Assembly: GCF_001983175.1 (NCBI RefSeq)
Contig: NZ_MNPW01000003.1
Span: forward strand, 1 to 64,000
Direction of reading: 5' to 3'
DNA: 64,000 nt
Origin: Pseudomonas cedrina subsp. cedrina
Lineage (GTDB): Bacteria; Pseudomonadota; Gammaproteobacteria; Pseudomonadales; Pseudomonadaceae
Made by a program: the position numbers and the translations under genes. Numbering within the stretch: the stretch's first letter is position 1; each line of letters begins with the position of its first letter. This document shows positions 1 through 9,213 of the stretch, in pieces. Below the pieces are notes generated by a model, which searched no databases, was not told the origin of the DNA, and saw only the letters and a list, made by a program, of their open reading frames with translations.

Positions 1-905
1 CTCCAGCGACGGCGGTACAAATCGGCGATTTGTTCGGCACTGATGGAGTCGGGCAAGTTGCTCCAGAACAACAACGTAGTGTCGCCAGAGTCGGTGGGGG
101 TTTGCAGACTCAGTTCGACACGCCGCCACTGGCGTCCACCTTTTAATTCGATGGTCTGCTCACGCACGTGACCTGCCGCGACGGCAATAGGCTCCTGCCA
201 GTCGCTTTCCTTAAGCAGGCGTGGATGTTTGCTCTGTTCGCGAATGATGAACGAGGCTCCAGACTCTTCGCAGGTCTCCATGACCGGGAGCGTGCAATAG
301 AGTCGATCAGCCATCCACAGCTGCCCCGCACAGGCTTTTTCCAGCAACGGCAGAACGCCGACTCGCTCACTGGCGTAGGCATCTTCACAGGGCTGAAGAT
401 CGACGACCTGATCCAGGTCGGGGTCGTAAACCACTACCGAAAAACCAGGCCGGGCGGCCCCCCGCTCACGGCGCAAAGCGCCCAAGCGTTTTTCGCTGGA
501 AGGCAGGTGATTGCCGTCGACGACCCGCAGTTGCCAGCCAGGCAAAATGGCTGAGTGCCCCAGTTCTTTTATCGTTGGTGCCAAGCGCTCTGCGCTGCCG
601 GTGACCAGGGCGCGCAGCAGCGCAGGCTCTGTGCGGCTGACCTTGTCATACAGCGCCGCCAAGCTGACGGGGAGATCCTCCATCTGCCGTGCAGCAGCAT
701 ATAACGATGGTCGCAAGCCCAATGAAACAAGGGACATCAGTTCAACGATGGTTGAGAACAGAAGCTCACGCGGATATTGCCGCTGACGATGTTCTTCGAA
801 CACCTGATCGACCCATTCGCCAGGAACGACCTGCTCCAGTATCACTTTGGTCATGACACTGGCCGGTGCTTTTTTCTCAAACCGCGCTAGAACTTCTGCC
901 CACAT
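1..905 (-). mobile_element. IS4-family transposase, partial (C-terminus off the left edge)
   Basis: Reading the minus strand from the ATG at 905 gives an uninterrupted frame of about 301 codons to the window edge. It shows the IS4-type DDE layout: first Asp in VVDGNHL (D130), second Asp in WMADRL (D200), and the start of the Y-(2)-R-(3)-E signature (Y297, R300) just before the edge, so the catalytic Glu lies outside. IS4 transposases cut and paste DNA by DDE chemistry. No stop or frameshift was found in the visible part, so the copy may be active. The start ATG is the most upstream in frame; an internal Met 17 residues later is less likely. The specific IS name cannot be assigned from the sequence alone. 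Confidence 0.88.
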
Positions 906-1104
906 CGCTTTCGTCACCCTGACTGGAGTTTTGGGGGATTTTATCAAAGACCTTGAAAGGGCTGGCCGTAAGGGCGGAACCCTAAGCCGCCGTTACCACA
1001 GCAACGGATATGTACTCGGTCAAACCCCAAAAAACGGTCGGCTCGAAGGCCGCCAAGCAAGCTCCTCGCCACACACCGTTGAAAGTTGTGTAGATACCCA
1101 TGCC
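906..1104. repeat. Non-coding flank of the IS4 element / dispersed Pseudomonas repeat
   Basis: This stretch between the transposase start and the REP remnant has no convincing gene. Two short minus-strand frames in it encode peptides (for example RVHIRCCGNGGLGFRPYG) that I recall as recurrent spurious hypothetical proteins in Pseudomonas genomes, so it is probably repeated DNA and may be the upstream end of the IS. The outer boundary appears to lie near 1104, where the sequence passes abruptly into the middle of a REP arm. Terminal inverted repeats cannot be confirmed because the other end is outside the window. Confidence 0.45.
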
Positions 1105-1175
1105 GCGATGACGGAGTGTCAGCCATACATCTGTTGACTGAACCACCGCCATCGCAGGCAAGCCAGCTCCCACAG
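1105..1175. repeat. REPIN remnant, left arm truncated at the IS junction
   Basis: The right arm (atcgcaggcaagccagctcccacag, 1151-1175) is a complete REP. The left arm is represented only by gcgatgacgg and its spacer; the expected tgtgggagctggcttgcct part is missing and replaced by the IS-side sequence. It is one of six REP-bearing sites in the window. Confidence 0.7.
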
Positions 1176-1198
1176 GTTGGAATGTGTCGGGCCCTGAA

Positions 1199-3574
1199 TC
1201 AGTGGGCGAACAACGAATTGCCCTTCTGCCCCGCCAATTTTTCAGGCTTGATCAGGAACCGCGCCAGCGCCGGCAGCAGCCACAGCGCGCCGAACATGTT
1301 CCACAGCAGCATGAAGGTCAGCATCAGGCCCATGTCGGCCTGGAACTTGATGGCCGAGAAGATCCAGGTGCACACGCCGATCGCCAGGCACAAACCGGTG
1401 AACAGCACCGCCTTGCCGGTGGACTTGAGCGTCTGGTAGTACGCCTCTTGCAGCGGCAGGCCGGCGCGCAGGAAACTTTCCAGGCGGCTGTAGATGTAGA
1501 TGCCGTAATCCACGCCGATCCCCACGCCCAAGGCCACCACCGGCAAGGTGGCGACCTTGACGCCGATGCCCATGAACGCCATCAGCGCGTTACCCAACAC
1601 CGAGGTCAGCACCAGCGGCAGCACGATGCACAAGGTCGCCGCCCAGGAACGGAAGGTGATCATGCACATGGTCGCCACGCACAGGTAGACCAGGATCAGG
1701 ATGGTCAGCTCGGACTCCTTGATCACCTCGTTGGTGGCCGCTTCGATCCCGGCGTTACCGGCTGCCAGGATGAACTCCAGGCCGTCCTTGTTGTTTTCCT
1801 TGGCGAAGTCCTGCACCGCATGCACCGCACGGTCGAGGGTTTCGGCCTTGTGGTCGTTGAGGAACACCAGTACCGGCGCCAGGGAACAGGTGTTGTTGTA
1901 CAAGCCATCGGCACGGGCGATGGAGTTGTTCAGCACATCGGGGTTACGTGACAGGGTTTCCCATTTCAGGTTGCCCTCGTTCATGCCCTTGATCATCTGC
2001 TTGGACACGGTCACCAGCGAGATCGCCGACTGCACGCCCTCGGTGTTCTGCATTTTCCACATCAACTGGTCGATGGGCGCCATGGCTTCATAGCGCGAGC
2101 AGCCTTCGGCCTTGGTCTTGACCATCACCACCAGCACGTCGGAGCTGGTGGAGTAGTTGCTGATGATGAAGTTGTTGTCTTTGTTGTAGCGCGAGTCCGG
2201 GCGCAGTTCCGGCGCGCCCTGGTCAAGGTCACCGATCTTCAGGTTCTGGCTGTACCAGAGGCCGCCACCGAAGGCGACCAGCGCCAGCAGGATCGAGACC
2301 GGTGCGACCTTGGCGCTGGCGAATTTGGACAGCAGGCGCCAGAACGGATGCTCGCGGTGCGCGTCTTTCTTGCTGATGGCAATGGCACGCTGGCTGATGC
2401 CGACATAGGAAATCGCCACCGGCAGCAGGATCAGGTTGGTGAACACAATCACCGCCACACCGATGGACGCACCGATGGCCAGCTCGCGGATCACGCCGAT
2501 GTCGATGATCAGCAGCGTGATAAAGCCCACGGCGTCGGCCAGGATCGCGATCATCCCCGGCAGGAACAGCTGCCGGAACGTGCGTCGCGCCGCCGTCAGC
2601 GCATTGTCGGCCTCACTGGATTGCAGCGCGATACCGTTGATCTTCTGCACACCGTGGGAAATACCGATGGCGAAAATCAGGAACGGCACCAGCATCGAAT
2701 AGGGATCGAGGCCAAAACCGAAGAAGTGCATCAGCCCCAGTTGCCAGACCACCGCCACCAGCGTGGTGCTCAACACGGCGATGGTGCTGCGCAGGCAGTG
2801 GGTGAACCACAGCAGCAACACCAGGGTGATGACGAATGCGATACCGAAGAACAGCACCACCATCACCAGGCCGTCGATCAGGTCGCCTACCTTTTTGGCA
2901 AAACCGACGATGTGGATTTTGACGTTGGGGTTCTGCGCTTCGAACTTGTCGCGAATCTTGTCTTCGAGTTCATGGGAGAACTTGCGATAGTCCAGGGCCA
3001 GCAGCTTGCCCTGGTCCTGCGGGTCCGGGTAAGACTCCAGCAGCGGGATATCGACGATGCTCGATTTGAAATCGTTGGCCACCAGGCGCCCGACCTGGCC
3101 GGACTTGAGCACGTTGTTGCGCAGTTGATCGAGGCTTTGCGGCGAGCCGTTGTAGCTCTGTGGGATGACTTCGCCACCGGCAAAGCCTTCTTCGGTCACT
3201 TCGGTCCAGCGCACGCTGGGACTCCACAGCGATTTGAGGCCCGAGCGGTCAACGCCGGAGATGTAGAACACCTCGTCGTTGATCTGCCTTAGGGTTTCCA
3301 TGTATGACTGGGTGAAAATGTCGCCGTCTTTGGCTTCCACCGAGATGCGCACAGTGTTGCCCAGGTTCGCCAAATCGTTGCGGTGCTCCATCATCTTTTC
3401 GATGAAGGGGTGCTTGAGGGGGATCATCTTTTCAAAGCTGGTGGACGGGCGAATCAAGGTCGCCTGCCAGAACAGGAAAATACTCACCAGCAGGCAGATG
3501 ACGATCACCGCCGGGCGGTTGTTGAAGATCAGGCGCTCAAGAAAGGTCGCTTTATCGTTGTGATGACTGCTCAT
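1199..3574 (-). CDS. RND-superfamily exporter, MMPL-like (COG1033 type)
   Basis: The 791-residue inner-membrane protein has one N-terminal membrane segment (about residues 21-41), a large periplasmic region, a block of five hydrophobic segments (about 230-400), a second periplasmic region and a second five-segment block (about 630-780). That duplicated pattern defines MMPL/SSD-type RND permeases, which use the proton gradient to move lipids or hydrophobic compounds. It follows the YCF48-like gene by 15 nt on the same strand, a pairing often seen in pseudomonads near lipid or hydrocarbon genes, so the two probably form one operon. No membrane-fusion or outer-membrane partner is adjacent. The substrate is unknown. 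Confidence 0.85.
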   Translation of the reverse strand: MSSHHNDKATFLERLIFNNRPAVIVICLLVSIFLFWQATLIRPSTSFEKMIPLKHPFIEKMMEHRNDLANLGNTVRISVEAKDGDIFTQSYMETLRQINDEVFYISGVDRSGLKSLWSPSVRWTEVTEEGFAGGEVIPQSYNGSPQSLDQLRNNVLKSGQVGRLVANDFKSSIVDIPLLESYPDPQDQGKLLALDYRKFSHELEDKIRDKFEAQNPNVKIHIVGFAKKVGDLIDGLVMVVLFFGIAFVITLVLLLWFTHCLRSTIAVLSTTLVAVVWQLGLMHFFGFGLDPYSMLVPFLIFAIGISHGVQKINGIALQSSEADNALTAARRTFRQLFLPGMIAILADAVGFITLLIIDIGVIRELAIGASIGVAVIVFTNLILLPVAISYVGISQRAIAISKKDAHREHPFWRLLSKFASAKVAPVSILLALVAFGGGLWYSQNLKIGDLDQGAPELRPDSRYNKDNNFIISNYSTSSDVLVVMVKTKAEGCSRYEAMAPIDQLMWKMQNTEGVQSAISLVTVSKQMIKGMNEGNLKWETLSRNPDVLNNSIARADGLYNNTCSLAPVLVFLNDHKAETLDRAVHAVQDFAKENNKDGLEFILAAGNAGIEAATNEVIKESELTILILVYLCVATMCMITFRSWAATLCIVLPLVLTSVLGNALMAFMGIGVKVATLPVVALGVGIGVDYGIYIYSRLESFLRAGLPLQEAYYQTLKSTGKAVLFTGLCLAIGVCTWIFSAIKFQADMGLMLTFMLLWNMFGALWLLPALARFLIKPEKLAGQKGNSLFAH

Positions 3575-3589
3575 TCTTTGCCCGCCTTC

Positions 3590-4645
3590 TTATTGTTTTG
3601 TCGGTTCGGCGCCAGCAGCTGTCGCGACGCGAACGCCGCCCTGCCCGACCAGAATCAAGTTGCCATTGCCCGCCGCTGTGACCGCCGAGAGTGAGATACG
3701 GTCCGGGCGATTGAACACGCTGAAGGTCTGGCCGTCGTCATGGCTGACCACCACGCTGCCGCCATTGCCGACGACGACAATGGCGCCATCCTCCAGCAAG
3801 GTCGCGCCGGACAGACCAAATTCCAGCGCTCCCCGCGCCGCGTTCAATTCGACCTGTTCCCAGGTGCCGCCGAAATCCGTGGAGCGGTACAGGTTGCCGC
3901 GCAAACCGTAGGCCAGCAGGGTCTGCGGTTGAGCGGTGCCGATCACGCCGAACAGCGAGCCCTCGTAGGGGCCTTCGAGTTTTTCCCAGGTCTGGCCGTC
4001 ATCGCTGGAACGGAACATGCTGCCCTGCTCGCCGACGATAAACAGGCCGGCGTCCTTGATGTGGGCGATGGCGTTGAGGTGATACTGGTCTTCGTTGTCG
4101 AGGCGGTCGCTGACGTCTGCCCAGGTTTTGCCGCCGTCGGTGGTTTCGATCAATGCACCGTAGGCGCCGACAGCCAGGCCGTGGCTGGCGTCGTTGAACC
4201 ACACATCGAGCAACGGGGCTTCGCGCTTGAGGTCCTGGTATTGCTGGGTCCAGGTGGCGCCGCCGTCGACGCTTGCGAGAATTTGCGCATCGTGGCCCAC
4301 CGCCCAGCCCTGCTTGTCATCGACAAAAAAGACCGCCGTGAGCAGTTGCCGGGTGGGGACTTTGGCTTGGGTCCAGGTGTTGCCCTGGTCATCGGAAAAG
4401 AGGATGTGCCCGCGGTCGCCGACGGCCACCAGGCGCTTGCCGGCATGCACCACGTCGATCATCAGGCCTTTGACGGCCTTGGGCGATTCAATCGCAAACG
4501 CAGGCGTTGCGGTGGTATCGCTGGCTGCCAGTACCGGTGTCGACAACGCGCCACCGATCAGCAGCGAGAGCGCTGTGGCCAGCAACGCAACCTTGCGTGC
4601 GGCGCGCGGGCGGCAAACAACCCAACCCATGACAGGCTCACTCAT
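3590..4645 (-). CDS. Exported YCF48-like beta-propeller (BNR/sialidase-repeat) protein
   Basis: The 351-residue protein begins with a basic stretch and a hydrophobic segment ending near VLAA, a plausible signal peptide. It then has repeated blades with D-x-G-x-T-W motifs (SDDQGNTW, SVDGGATW, TTDGGKTW, SSDDGQTW, STDFGGTW), typical of YCF48/BNR propellers. I chose the ATG at 4645 over 4660 because GGGAGAAAGG lies just upstream of it. It probably acts in the periplasm as an accessory to the co-transcribed RND exporter. The photosystem role of plant YCF48 does not apply here, and the molecular function is unknown. Confidence 0.82.
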   Translation of the reverse strand: MSEPVMGWVVCRPRAARKVALLATALSLLIGGALSTPVLAASDTTATPAFAIESPKAVKGLMIDVVHAGKRLVAVGDRGHILFSDDQGNTWTQAKVPTRQLLTAVFFVDDKQGWAVGHDAQILASVDGGATWTQQYQDLKREAPLLDVWFNDASHGLAVGAYGALIETTDGGKTWADVSDRLDNEDQYHLNAIAHIKDAGLFIVGEQGSMFRSSDDGQTWEKLEGPYEGSLFGVIGTAQPQTLLAYGLRGNLYRSTDFGGTWEQVELNAARGALEFGLSGATLLEDGAIVVVGNGGSVVVSHDDGQTFSVFNRPDRISLSAVTAAGNGNLILVGQGGVRVATAAGAEPTKQ

Positions 4646-4850
4646 AGACCTTTCTCCCATTTATTATTGTTATCGCTGCCTTCCGCGGCCTTGAAACCTG
4701 CAATCTAGAGCGCCCGGAGGAAGCAGCGGCCATCCTATCGGGCTTTCGAATCGTCTGACAATCGGCGCTACGTTATCTTTTGTTAACTGGCGGCGTTTGG
4801 CCATAGGCTGAATGTAGCTGTATTCGCCGGGGTGATCATTGATCGTGATA

Positions 4851-4864
4851 TGAATTTTTATTCC
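4851..4864. promoter_or_regulatory. IolR-like operator candidate, distal copy
   Basis: TGAATTTTTATTCC is a near-perfect dyad, one mismatch from GGAA-N6-TTCC, the motif reported for RpiR-family IolR repressors of inositol catabolism. It lies 29 bp upstream of a second, perfect copy. Confidence 0.45.
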
Positions 4865-4879
4865 ATCTATTGAGTTTTG

Positions 4880-4893
4880 GGAATTTTTATTCC
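4880..4893. promoter_or_regulatory. IolR-like operator candidate, proximal copy
   Basis: GGAATTTTTATTCC matches GGAA-N6-TTCC exactly. It sits 45-59 bp before the oxidoreductase ATG, a position suited to repression. The two copies share the 15-mer GAATTTTTATTCCAT. Confidence 0.5.
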
Positions 4894-4938
4894 ATTAATA
4901 CGCCTTCTGAACAACAATAATTCAAAAGGACCCTGGCG

Positions 4939-6054
4939 ATGCGTGAACTCGGAATCGGCTTGATTGGCACGGGCTTCATGGGGCGTGCCCATGCGTTGGC
5001 GTTCAATAATGCGCGCACGGTGTTTGAACTGCCTGTGCACCTCAAACTGGCCGCCCTGGCCGATGCCGATACCGCACGCGCCCAGCACTGCGCCACGGCG
5101 TGGGGCTTTGCCAGGGCCCATGGCGACTGGCAAGCGCTGATCGATGACCCCGATGTGGACGTGGTAGCGATCACCACGCCCAATCATTTGCATTACCCCA
5201 TGGCCATGGCGGCGATTGCAGCGGGTAAGGCGGTGTATTGCGAGAAACCATTGGCCGTGACTCTGGAACAAGCCGACGCGATGCGCCGCGCCGCCAGTGC
5301 GGCCGGCGTGGTGACGCGGGTGGGCTACAACTATCAGCACAATCCGATGATCGTCTGGGCGCGGCAGATGATCGCCAACGGCGACTTGGGCGAGATCATC
5401 AGCTTCCAGGGCGAGAACGGCGAAGATTTCATGGCCGATCCAAAAACACCGTGGGCCTGGCGCTGTGACGCGGAGCATGCCGGCGGCACCCTGGCCGACC
5501 TGGGCAGCCACTTGTTGGCGATGGCGCGTTACTTGGTGGGCGATATCCAAAGCGTGTGCGCCGATACCCAGACCGTATTCAAACTCCGTCCCGCCAGCGC
5601 CGACAGCCATGATCTGCGCGCAATCACCGTTGACGATCAGGTGCATGCACTGCTGCGTTTCGCCAATGGCGCCCGAGGCACCATCAGCAGCAGTTGGGTC
5701 AAGCACGGCTATAAAAACCACTTAAGTTTCGAGATCAGCGGCACCCAAGGCACCCTGGCCTTCGATCAGGAGCGCTTGAATGAACTGCGCCTGTATCGCG
5801 CCGGCCAATCCGGTTTCCAACGCCTACTGGCCGGCCCCGCCCTGCCTGGATACGCGGCGTTCAGCCCGGCGCCGGGGCATCAGTTGGGCTACAACGAGTT
5901 GAAGACGCTGGAGGTGCAGGAGTTGATCATGGCCTGCGCCGGCCAGGGTGCGGATGGCAGTGATTTCGACGCGGCGTGGGAAGTGGAGCGGCTGGCGGCG
6001 GCGATTCGCCTGGCGGCCCGTGAAGAACGCTGGGTAAACGTGAACGCGGTCTAA
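4939..6054 (+). CDS. Gfo/Idh/MocA-family NAD(P)-dependent oxidoreductase
   Basis: The 371-residue cytoplasmic dehydrogenase has an N-terminal Rossmann fold with GTGFMG (residues 10-15), the family EKP motif (E102-K103-P104), and the downstream GGTLADLGSH segment that carries the conserved Asp and His of the active site. Family members oxidise sugars or polyols, often inositols. The start follows AAAGGACC at good spacing. It is monocistronic: the upstream gene is divergent and the downstream one convergent. Two GGAA-N6-TTCC dyads upstream suggest membership of an inositol-type regulon. The exact substrate cannot be read from the sequence. Confidence 0.85.
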   Translation: MRELGIGLIGTGFMGRAHALAFNNARTVFELPVHLKLAALADADTARAQHCATAWGFARAHGDWQALIDDPDVDVVAITTPNHLHYPMAMAAIAAGKAVYCEKPLAVTLEQADAMRRAASAAGVVTRVGYNYQHNPMIVWARQMIANGDLGEIISFQGENGEDFMADPKTPWAWRCDAEHAGGTLADLGSHLLAMARYLVGDIQSVCADTQTVFKLRPASADSHDLRAITVDDQVHALLRFANGARGTISSSWVKHGYKNHLSFEISGTQGTLAFDQERLNELRLYRAGQSGFQRLLAGPALPGYAAFSPAPGHQLGYNELKTLEVQELIMACAGQGADGSDFDAAWEVERLAAAIRLAAREERWVNVNAV

Positions 6055-6073
6055 AAAACACCCGCATACCCTT

Positions 6074-6163
6074 TGGGAGCTGGCTTGCCTGCGATGGCGG
6101 TGTCTCAGTCGATAGATGCAGTGACTGGCACACCGTCATCGCGGGCAAGCCCGGCTCCCACAG
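6074..6163. repeat. REPIN (two inverted REP arms)
   Basis: tgggagctggcttgcctgcgatgg (6074-6097) faces ccgtcatcgcgggcaagcccggctcccacag across a spacer of about 36 nt. It lies between the convergent ends of the oxidoreductase and the acyl-CoA ligase and may act as a bidirectional mRNA end. Confidence 0.88.
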
Positions 6164-6179
6164 GATTAGCCGTGAGGGC

Positions 6180-7883
6180 TTAACGCAAAGCCCGGCGCAG
6201 CACTTTGCCCACGGTGGTCTTGGGCAATTCAGTGGTCCGAAACTCCACATACCGAGGCACCTTGTACCCCGTGAGGTAGACCCGGCAATGGGCGAGGAGC
6301 TGCTCCTGGGTCAGGTTCGGGTCCTTGCGCACCACAATGATTTTCACCCGTTCCCCCGTCACACCGTCTTCCACACCAATGGCCGCCACTTCCGCGACCC
6401 CTGGGTGCAACGCCACCACGTCCTCGATTTCATTGGGGTACACGTTGAAGCCCGAAACCAGGATCATGTCCTTCTTGCGGTCCACCAGGCGGATGTAGCC
6501 GCGCTCATCCATCACGCCGATATCACCGGTCGACAACCACCCGTCGGCGTCCAGCACCTCGGCCGTGGCCTCCGGACGTTTCCAGTAACCCTGCATCACT
6601 TGGGGGCCGCGCACTTGCAGTTCGCCCTGTTCACCGATGTCGGCCAGTTCGCCGTCTTCGCGCATGAACCGCACCCAGGTCGACGGTAATGGCACGCCGA
6701 TACTGCCGGTGAATTCCATCTCACGCATGCGGGCAATATTAATCGGACTGATGCTCACCACCGGCGAGCACTCGGTCAGGCCGTAACCTTCGATGATCGG
6801 CAACCCGGTGACCTCCTTCCAGCGCTTGGCGATCGCCGTGTGCGTGGCCATGCCGCCGGCGATCACCATGCGCAGGTCGGAAAAGTCCCGCGCGCAAAAC
6901 TCCTTGTTTTCCAGCAAGCCATTGAACAGCGTGTTGACCCCGGCAATGCCGTTGAAGCGTTCCTTGCGCAGGATCATCTGCACCCGCTTCACGTCCCGAG
7001 GGTTGGCGATCAGGATGTTGCGCCCGCCCAGGCACATGAACATCAGGCAGTTCACCGTCAGGGAAAAGATGTGGTACAGCGGCAGCAGGGTGACGTTGGT
7101 TTCCTGCTTGTCCTGGTCCAGTTGGTCGCCGACCCAGGCCTTGGCTTGCAACAGGTTGGCGATGATATTGCGGTGGCTGAGCATCACGCCCTTGGCATCG
7201 CCGGTGGTGCCGCCGGTGTATTGCAGGAAGGCCAGGTCGTCGCGGTGCAGGTCCACCGGGAAATGGGTGAGCCCGCGCCCCAGCTTCAATGCCTGGTTGA
7301 ACCGCACCGATCCCTGCAAATTGAACGCTGGCACCTGCTTTTGCACAGTGCGCAGGATGAAGTTCATCGCCGCCCCCTTGAAGGTGCCCAGCAAGTCGCC
7401 GATGGCGGCGACCACCACGCGTTTGACGCTGCTGCCGGCGATGACTTTTTCCAGGGTATGGGCGAAATTTTCGAAGATCACCACGGTTTGCGCGCCGCTG
7501 TCCTTGAGCAGATGCTTGAGCTCGTGGGCGGTGTACAACGGGTTGACGTTGACCACCACCGCGCCGGCCAGGATCGTGCCCAGCAGGCAGATCGGGTACT
7601 GCAAGCAGTTGGGCATCATCAGCGCCACGCGATCGCCTTTCTGCACGCCCTGGGCCTGCAGCCAGGCGGCGAATGCAATGCCCTGCACCTGCCAGTCGGC
7701 ATAGGTCATTTCGGTGCCGATGCTGACATACGCCACGCGCTCGTGGAATTTTTCCAGATGTTCGAGGAATACCTCGCGCAACGAGGGGTAGTCTTCGATA
7801 GCCGCATCGATATCCGCCGGGACGCCGGGCAAGTAAGCGTTCAGCCAGATCCGTTCGGTGTGTTCCAGGCTTACAGCGTTCAT
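6180..7883 (-). CDS. Long-chain acyl-CoA synthetase (FadD-like)
   Basis: The 567-residue adenylate-forming enzyme activates fatty acids to acyl-CoA with ATP. Seen motifs are the P-loop-like YTGGTTGDAKG, the linker-adjacent EGYGLTECSP, the STGDIG and DRKKDMI segments, and a C-terminal catalytic Lys in the PKTTVGKVLRR tail. Length matches E. coli FadD (561). The start has AAGGAAACTGCC before the ATG. It is the last gene of a fabG-maoC-thiolase-fadD run on the minus strand, 31 nt after the thiolase, which points to activation of fatty acids released by the neighbouring hydrocarbon pathway. Other fadD paralogues are expected elsewhere, so the symbol is left blank. Confidence 0.9.
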   Translation of the reverse strand: MNAVSLEHTERIWLNAYLPGVPADIDAAIEDYPSLREVFLEHLEKFHERVAYVSIGTEMTYADWQVQGIAFAAWLQAQGVQKGDRVALMMPNCLQYPICLLGTILAGAVVVNVNPLYTAHELKHLLKDSGAQTVVIFENFAHTLEKVIAGSSVKRVVVAAIGDLLGTFKGAAMNFILRTVQKQVPAFNLQGSVRFNQALKLGRGLTHFPVDLHRDDLAFLQYTGGTTGDAKGVMLSHRNIIANLLQAKAWVGDQLDQDKQETNVTLLPLYHIFSLTVNCLMFMCLGGRNILIANPRDVKRVQMILRKERFNGIAGVNTLFNGLLENKEFCARDFSDLRMVIAGGMATHTAIAKRWKEVTGLPIIEGYGLTECSPVVSISPINIARMREMEFTGSIGVPLPSTWVRFMREDGELADIGEQGELQVRGPQVMQGYWKRPEATAEVLDADGWLSTGDIGVMDERGYIRLVDRKKDMILVSGFNVYPNEIEDVVALHPGVAEVAAIGVEDGVTGERVKIIVVRKDPNLTQEQLLAHCRVYLTGYKVPRYVEFRTTELPKTTVGKVLRRALR

Positions 7884-7914
7884 GGCAGTTTCCTTGTTGT
7901 TGTTTTTGGCAAAA

Positions 7915-9213
7915 CTACTTTTCGACGATGGCGGTAATGCCCAGCCCGCCCGCCGCGCAGATGGAAATCAGGCCGCGGCCGCCGCCGTTTTCGTGAAGGG
8001 TCTTGGCCAGCGTCGCCAATTGCCGGCCACCCGTGGCGGCGAAGGGATGGCCGCAGCCGAGTGAGCCACCGTTGACGTTCATCTTCGCCCGGTCGATGGC
8101 GCCCAGCGGCGCATCCAGGCCCAGGCGCGCGCGGCAGTAATCGGCGTCTTCCCAGGCCTTGAGGGTGCATAACACCTGGGCGGCAAAAGCTTCGTGGATT
8201 TCGAAGAAGTCGAAGTCCTCCAAGCCCAGGCCTTCGCGCTGGAGCATGCGTGGCACCGCGTAGGCCGGGGCCATCAATAAGCCTTCCGTGCCGTCGACAA
8301 AATTCACCGCCGCCGTCTCGCCGGTGCGCAGATAAGCCAGCACCGGCCAGCCATTGGCGGCAGCCCATTCTTCGCTGGCCAGCAACACCACCGAGGCGCC
8401 ATCGGTCAGCGGCGTGGAGTTGCCCGCGGTGAGCGTGCCGTCCTGTCGGTCGTAGGCCGGCGCCAGGCCGGCGAGTTTCGCCAGGCTGGCGTCGGCACGC
8501 AGGTTGTTGTCCTTCGCCAGGCCGCGATGGGGGCTGATCAAGTCGTCGAAGAAGCCACGCTTGTAAGCCGCCTCCAGGCGCTGATGGCTGGTGAGCGTCA
8601 GCTCATCCTGGGCCAGGCGCTTGATCTGCCAGCGCTTGGCCATTGCTTCGCAGTGCTCGCCCATGGACAAACCGGTGCGCGGCTCGCCATTGCGCGGCAG
8701 CAGCGGCTTGAACAACATCGAGGGTCGGGCTTTAAGCAGCGCCTTGAGCTTGTCGCCCATGCCCTTGGCGCGGTTGGCCGCGAGCAAGGTGTGACGCAAG
8801 GACTCGTTAATGCCGATGGGTGCGTCGGAGGTGGTGTCGGCACCGCCGGCAATGCCCACCTCGATCTGCCCGAGGGCGATCTTGTTGGCCACCAGCAACG
8901 CCGCTTCCAGGCCGGTGCCGCAGGCTTGCTGCACGTCGTAGGCCGGTGTGTCGGGGGACAGCGTGGTCGAGAGTAACGACTCACGCGCCAGGTTGAAGTC
9001 CCGCGAATGCTTGATCACCGCGCCGGCGGCGAACTCACCCAGGCGTTGGCCGTGCAGGTTGTAACGATCGACCAGGCCCTGCAGGGCGGCGACCAGTAGG
9101 TCCTGGTTGCTGTCGTGGGCATAAACCGTATTGGAGCGCGCAAACGGGATGCGGTTGCCGCCGATAATCGCCACGCGGCGAACCTGCACCGGGTTGAAGC
9201 TGTATTCAGTCAT
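7915..9213 (-). CDS. Acetyl-CoA acetyltransferase / 3-ketoacyl-CoA thiolase (FadI/FadA2-like)
   Basis: The 432-residue thiolase has its nucleophilic Cys in QQACGTG (C98), the His of IHEAFAAQ, the GCGHPFAATG loop and the C-terminal general-base Cys in ICAAGGLG (about residue 419). It cleaves 3-ketoacyl-CoA or condenses acetyl units. Its ATG overlaps the stop of the MaoC gene by four bases, so translation is coupled. The gene set fabG4-type reductase, MaoC hydratase and thiolase resembles the mycobacterial fabG4-htdX-fadA2 group. Confidence 0.9.
   Translation of the reverse strand: MTEYSFNPVQVRRVAIIGGNRIPFARSNTVYAHDSNQDLLVAALQGLVDRYNLHGQRLGEFAAGAVIKHSRDFNLARESLLSTTLSPDTPAYDVQQACGTGLEAALLVANKIALGQIEVGIAGGADTTSDAPIGINESLRHTLLAANRAKGMGDKLKALLKARPSMLFKPLLPRNGEPRTGLSMGEHCEAMAKRWQIKRLAQDELTLTSHQRLEAAYKRGFFDDLISPHRGLAKDNNLRADASLAKLAGLAPAYDRQDGTLTAGNSTPLTDGASVVLLASEEWAAANGWPVLAYLRTGETAAVNFVDGTEGLLMAPAYAVPRMLQREGLGLEDFDFFEIHEAFAAQVLCTLKAWEDADYCRARLGLDAPLGAIDRAKMNVNGGSLGCGHPFAATGGRQLATLAKTLHENGGGRGLISICAAGGLGITAIVEK

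Noticed and set aside
2348..3292. Plus-strand 314-codon frame opposite the RND gene
   Set aside because: Composition dominated by His, Gln and Asp and no domain; it is a shadow of the transporter.
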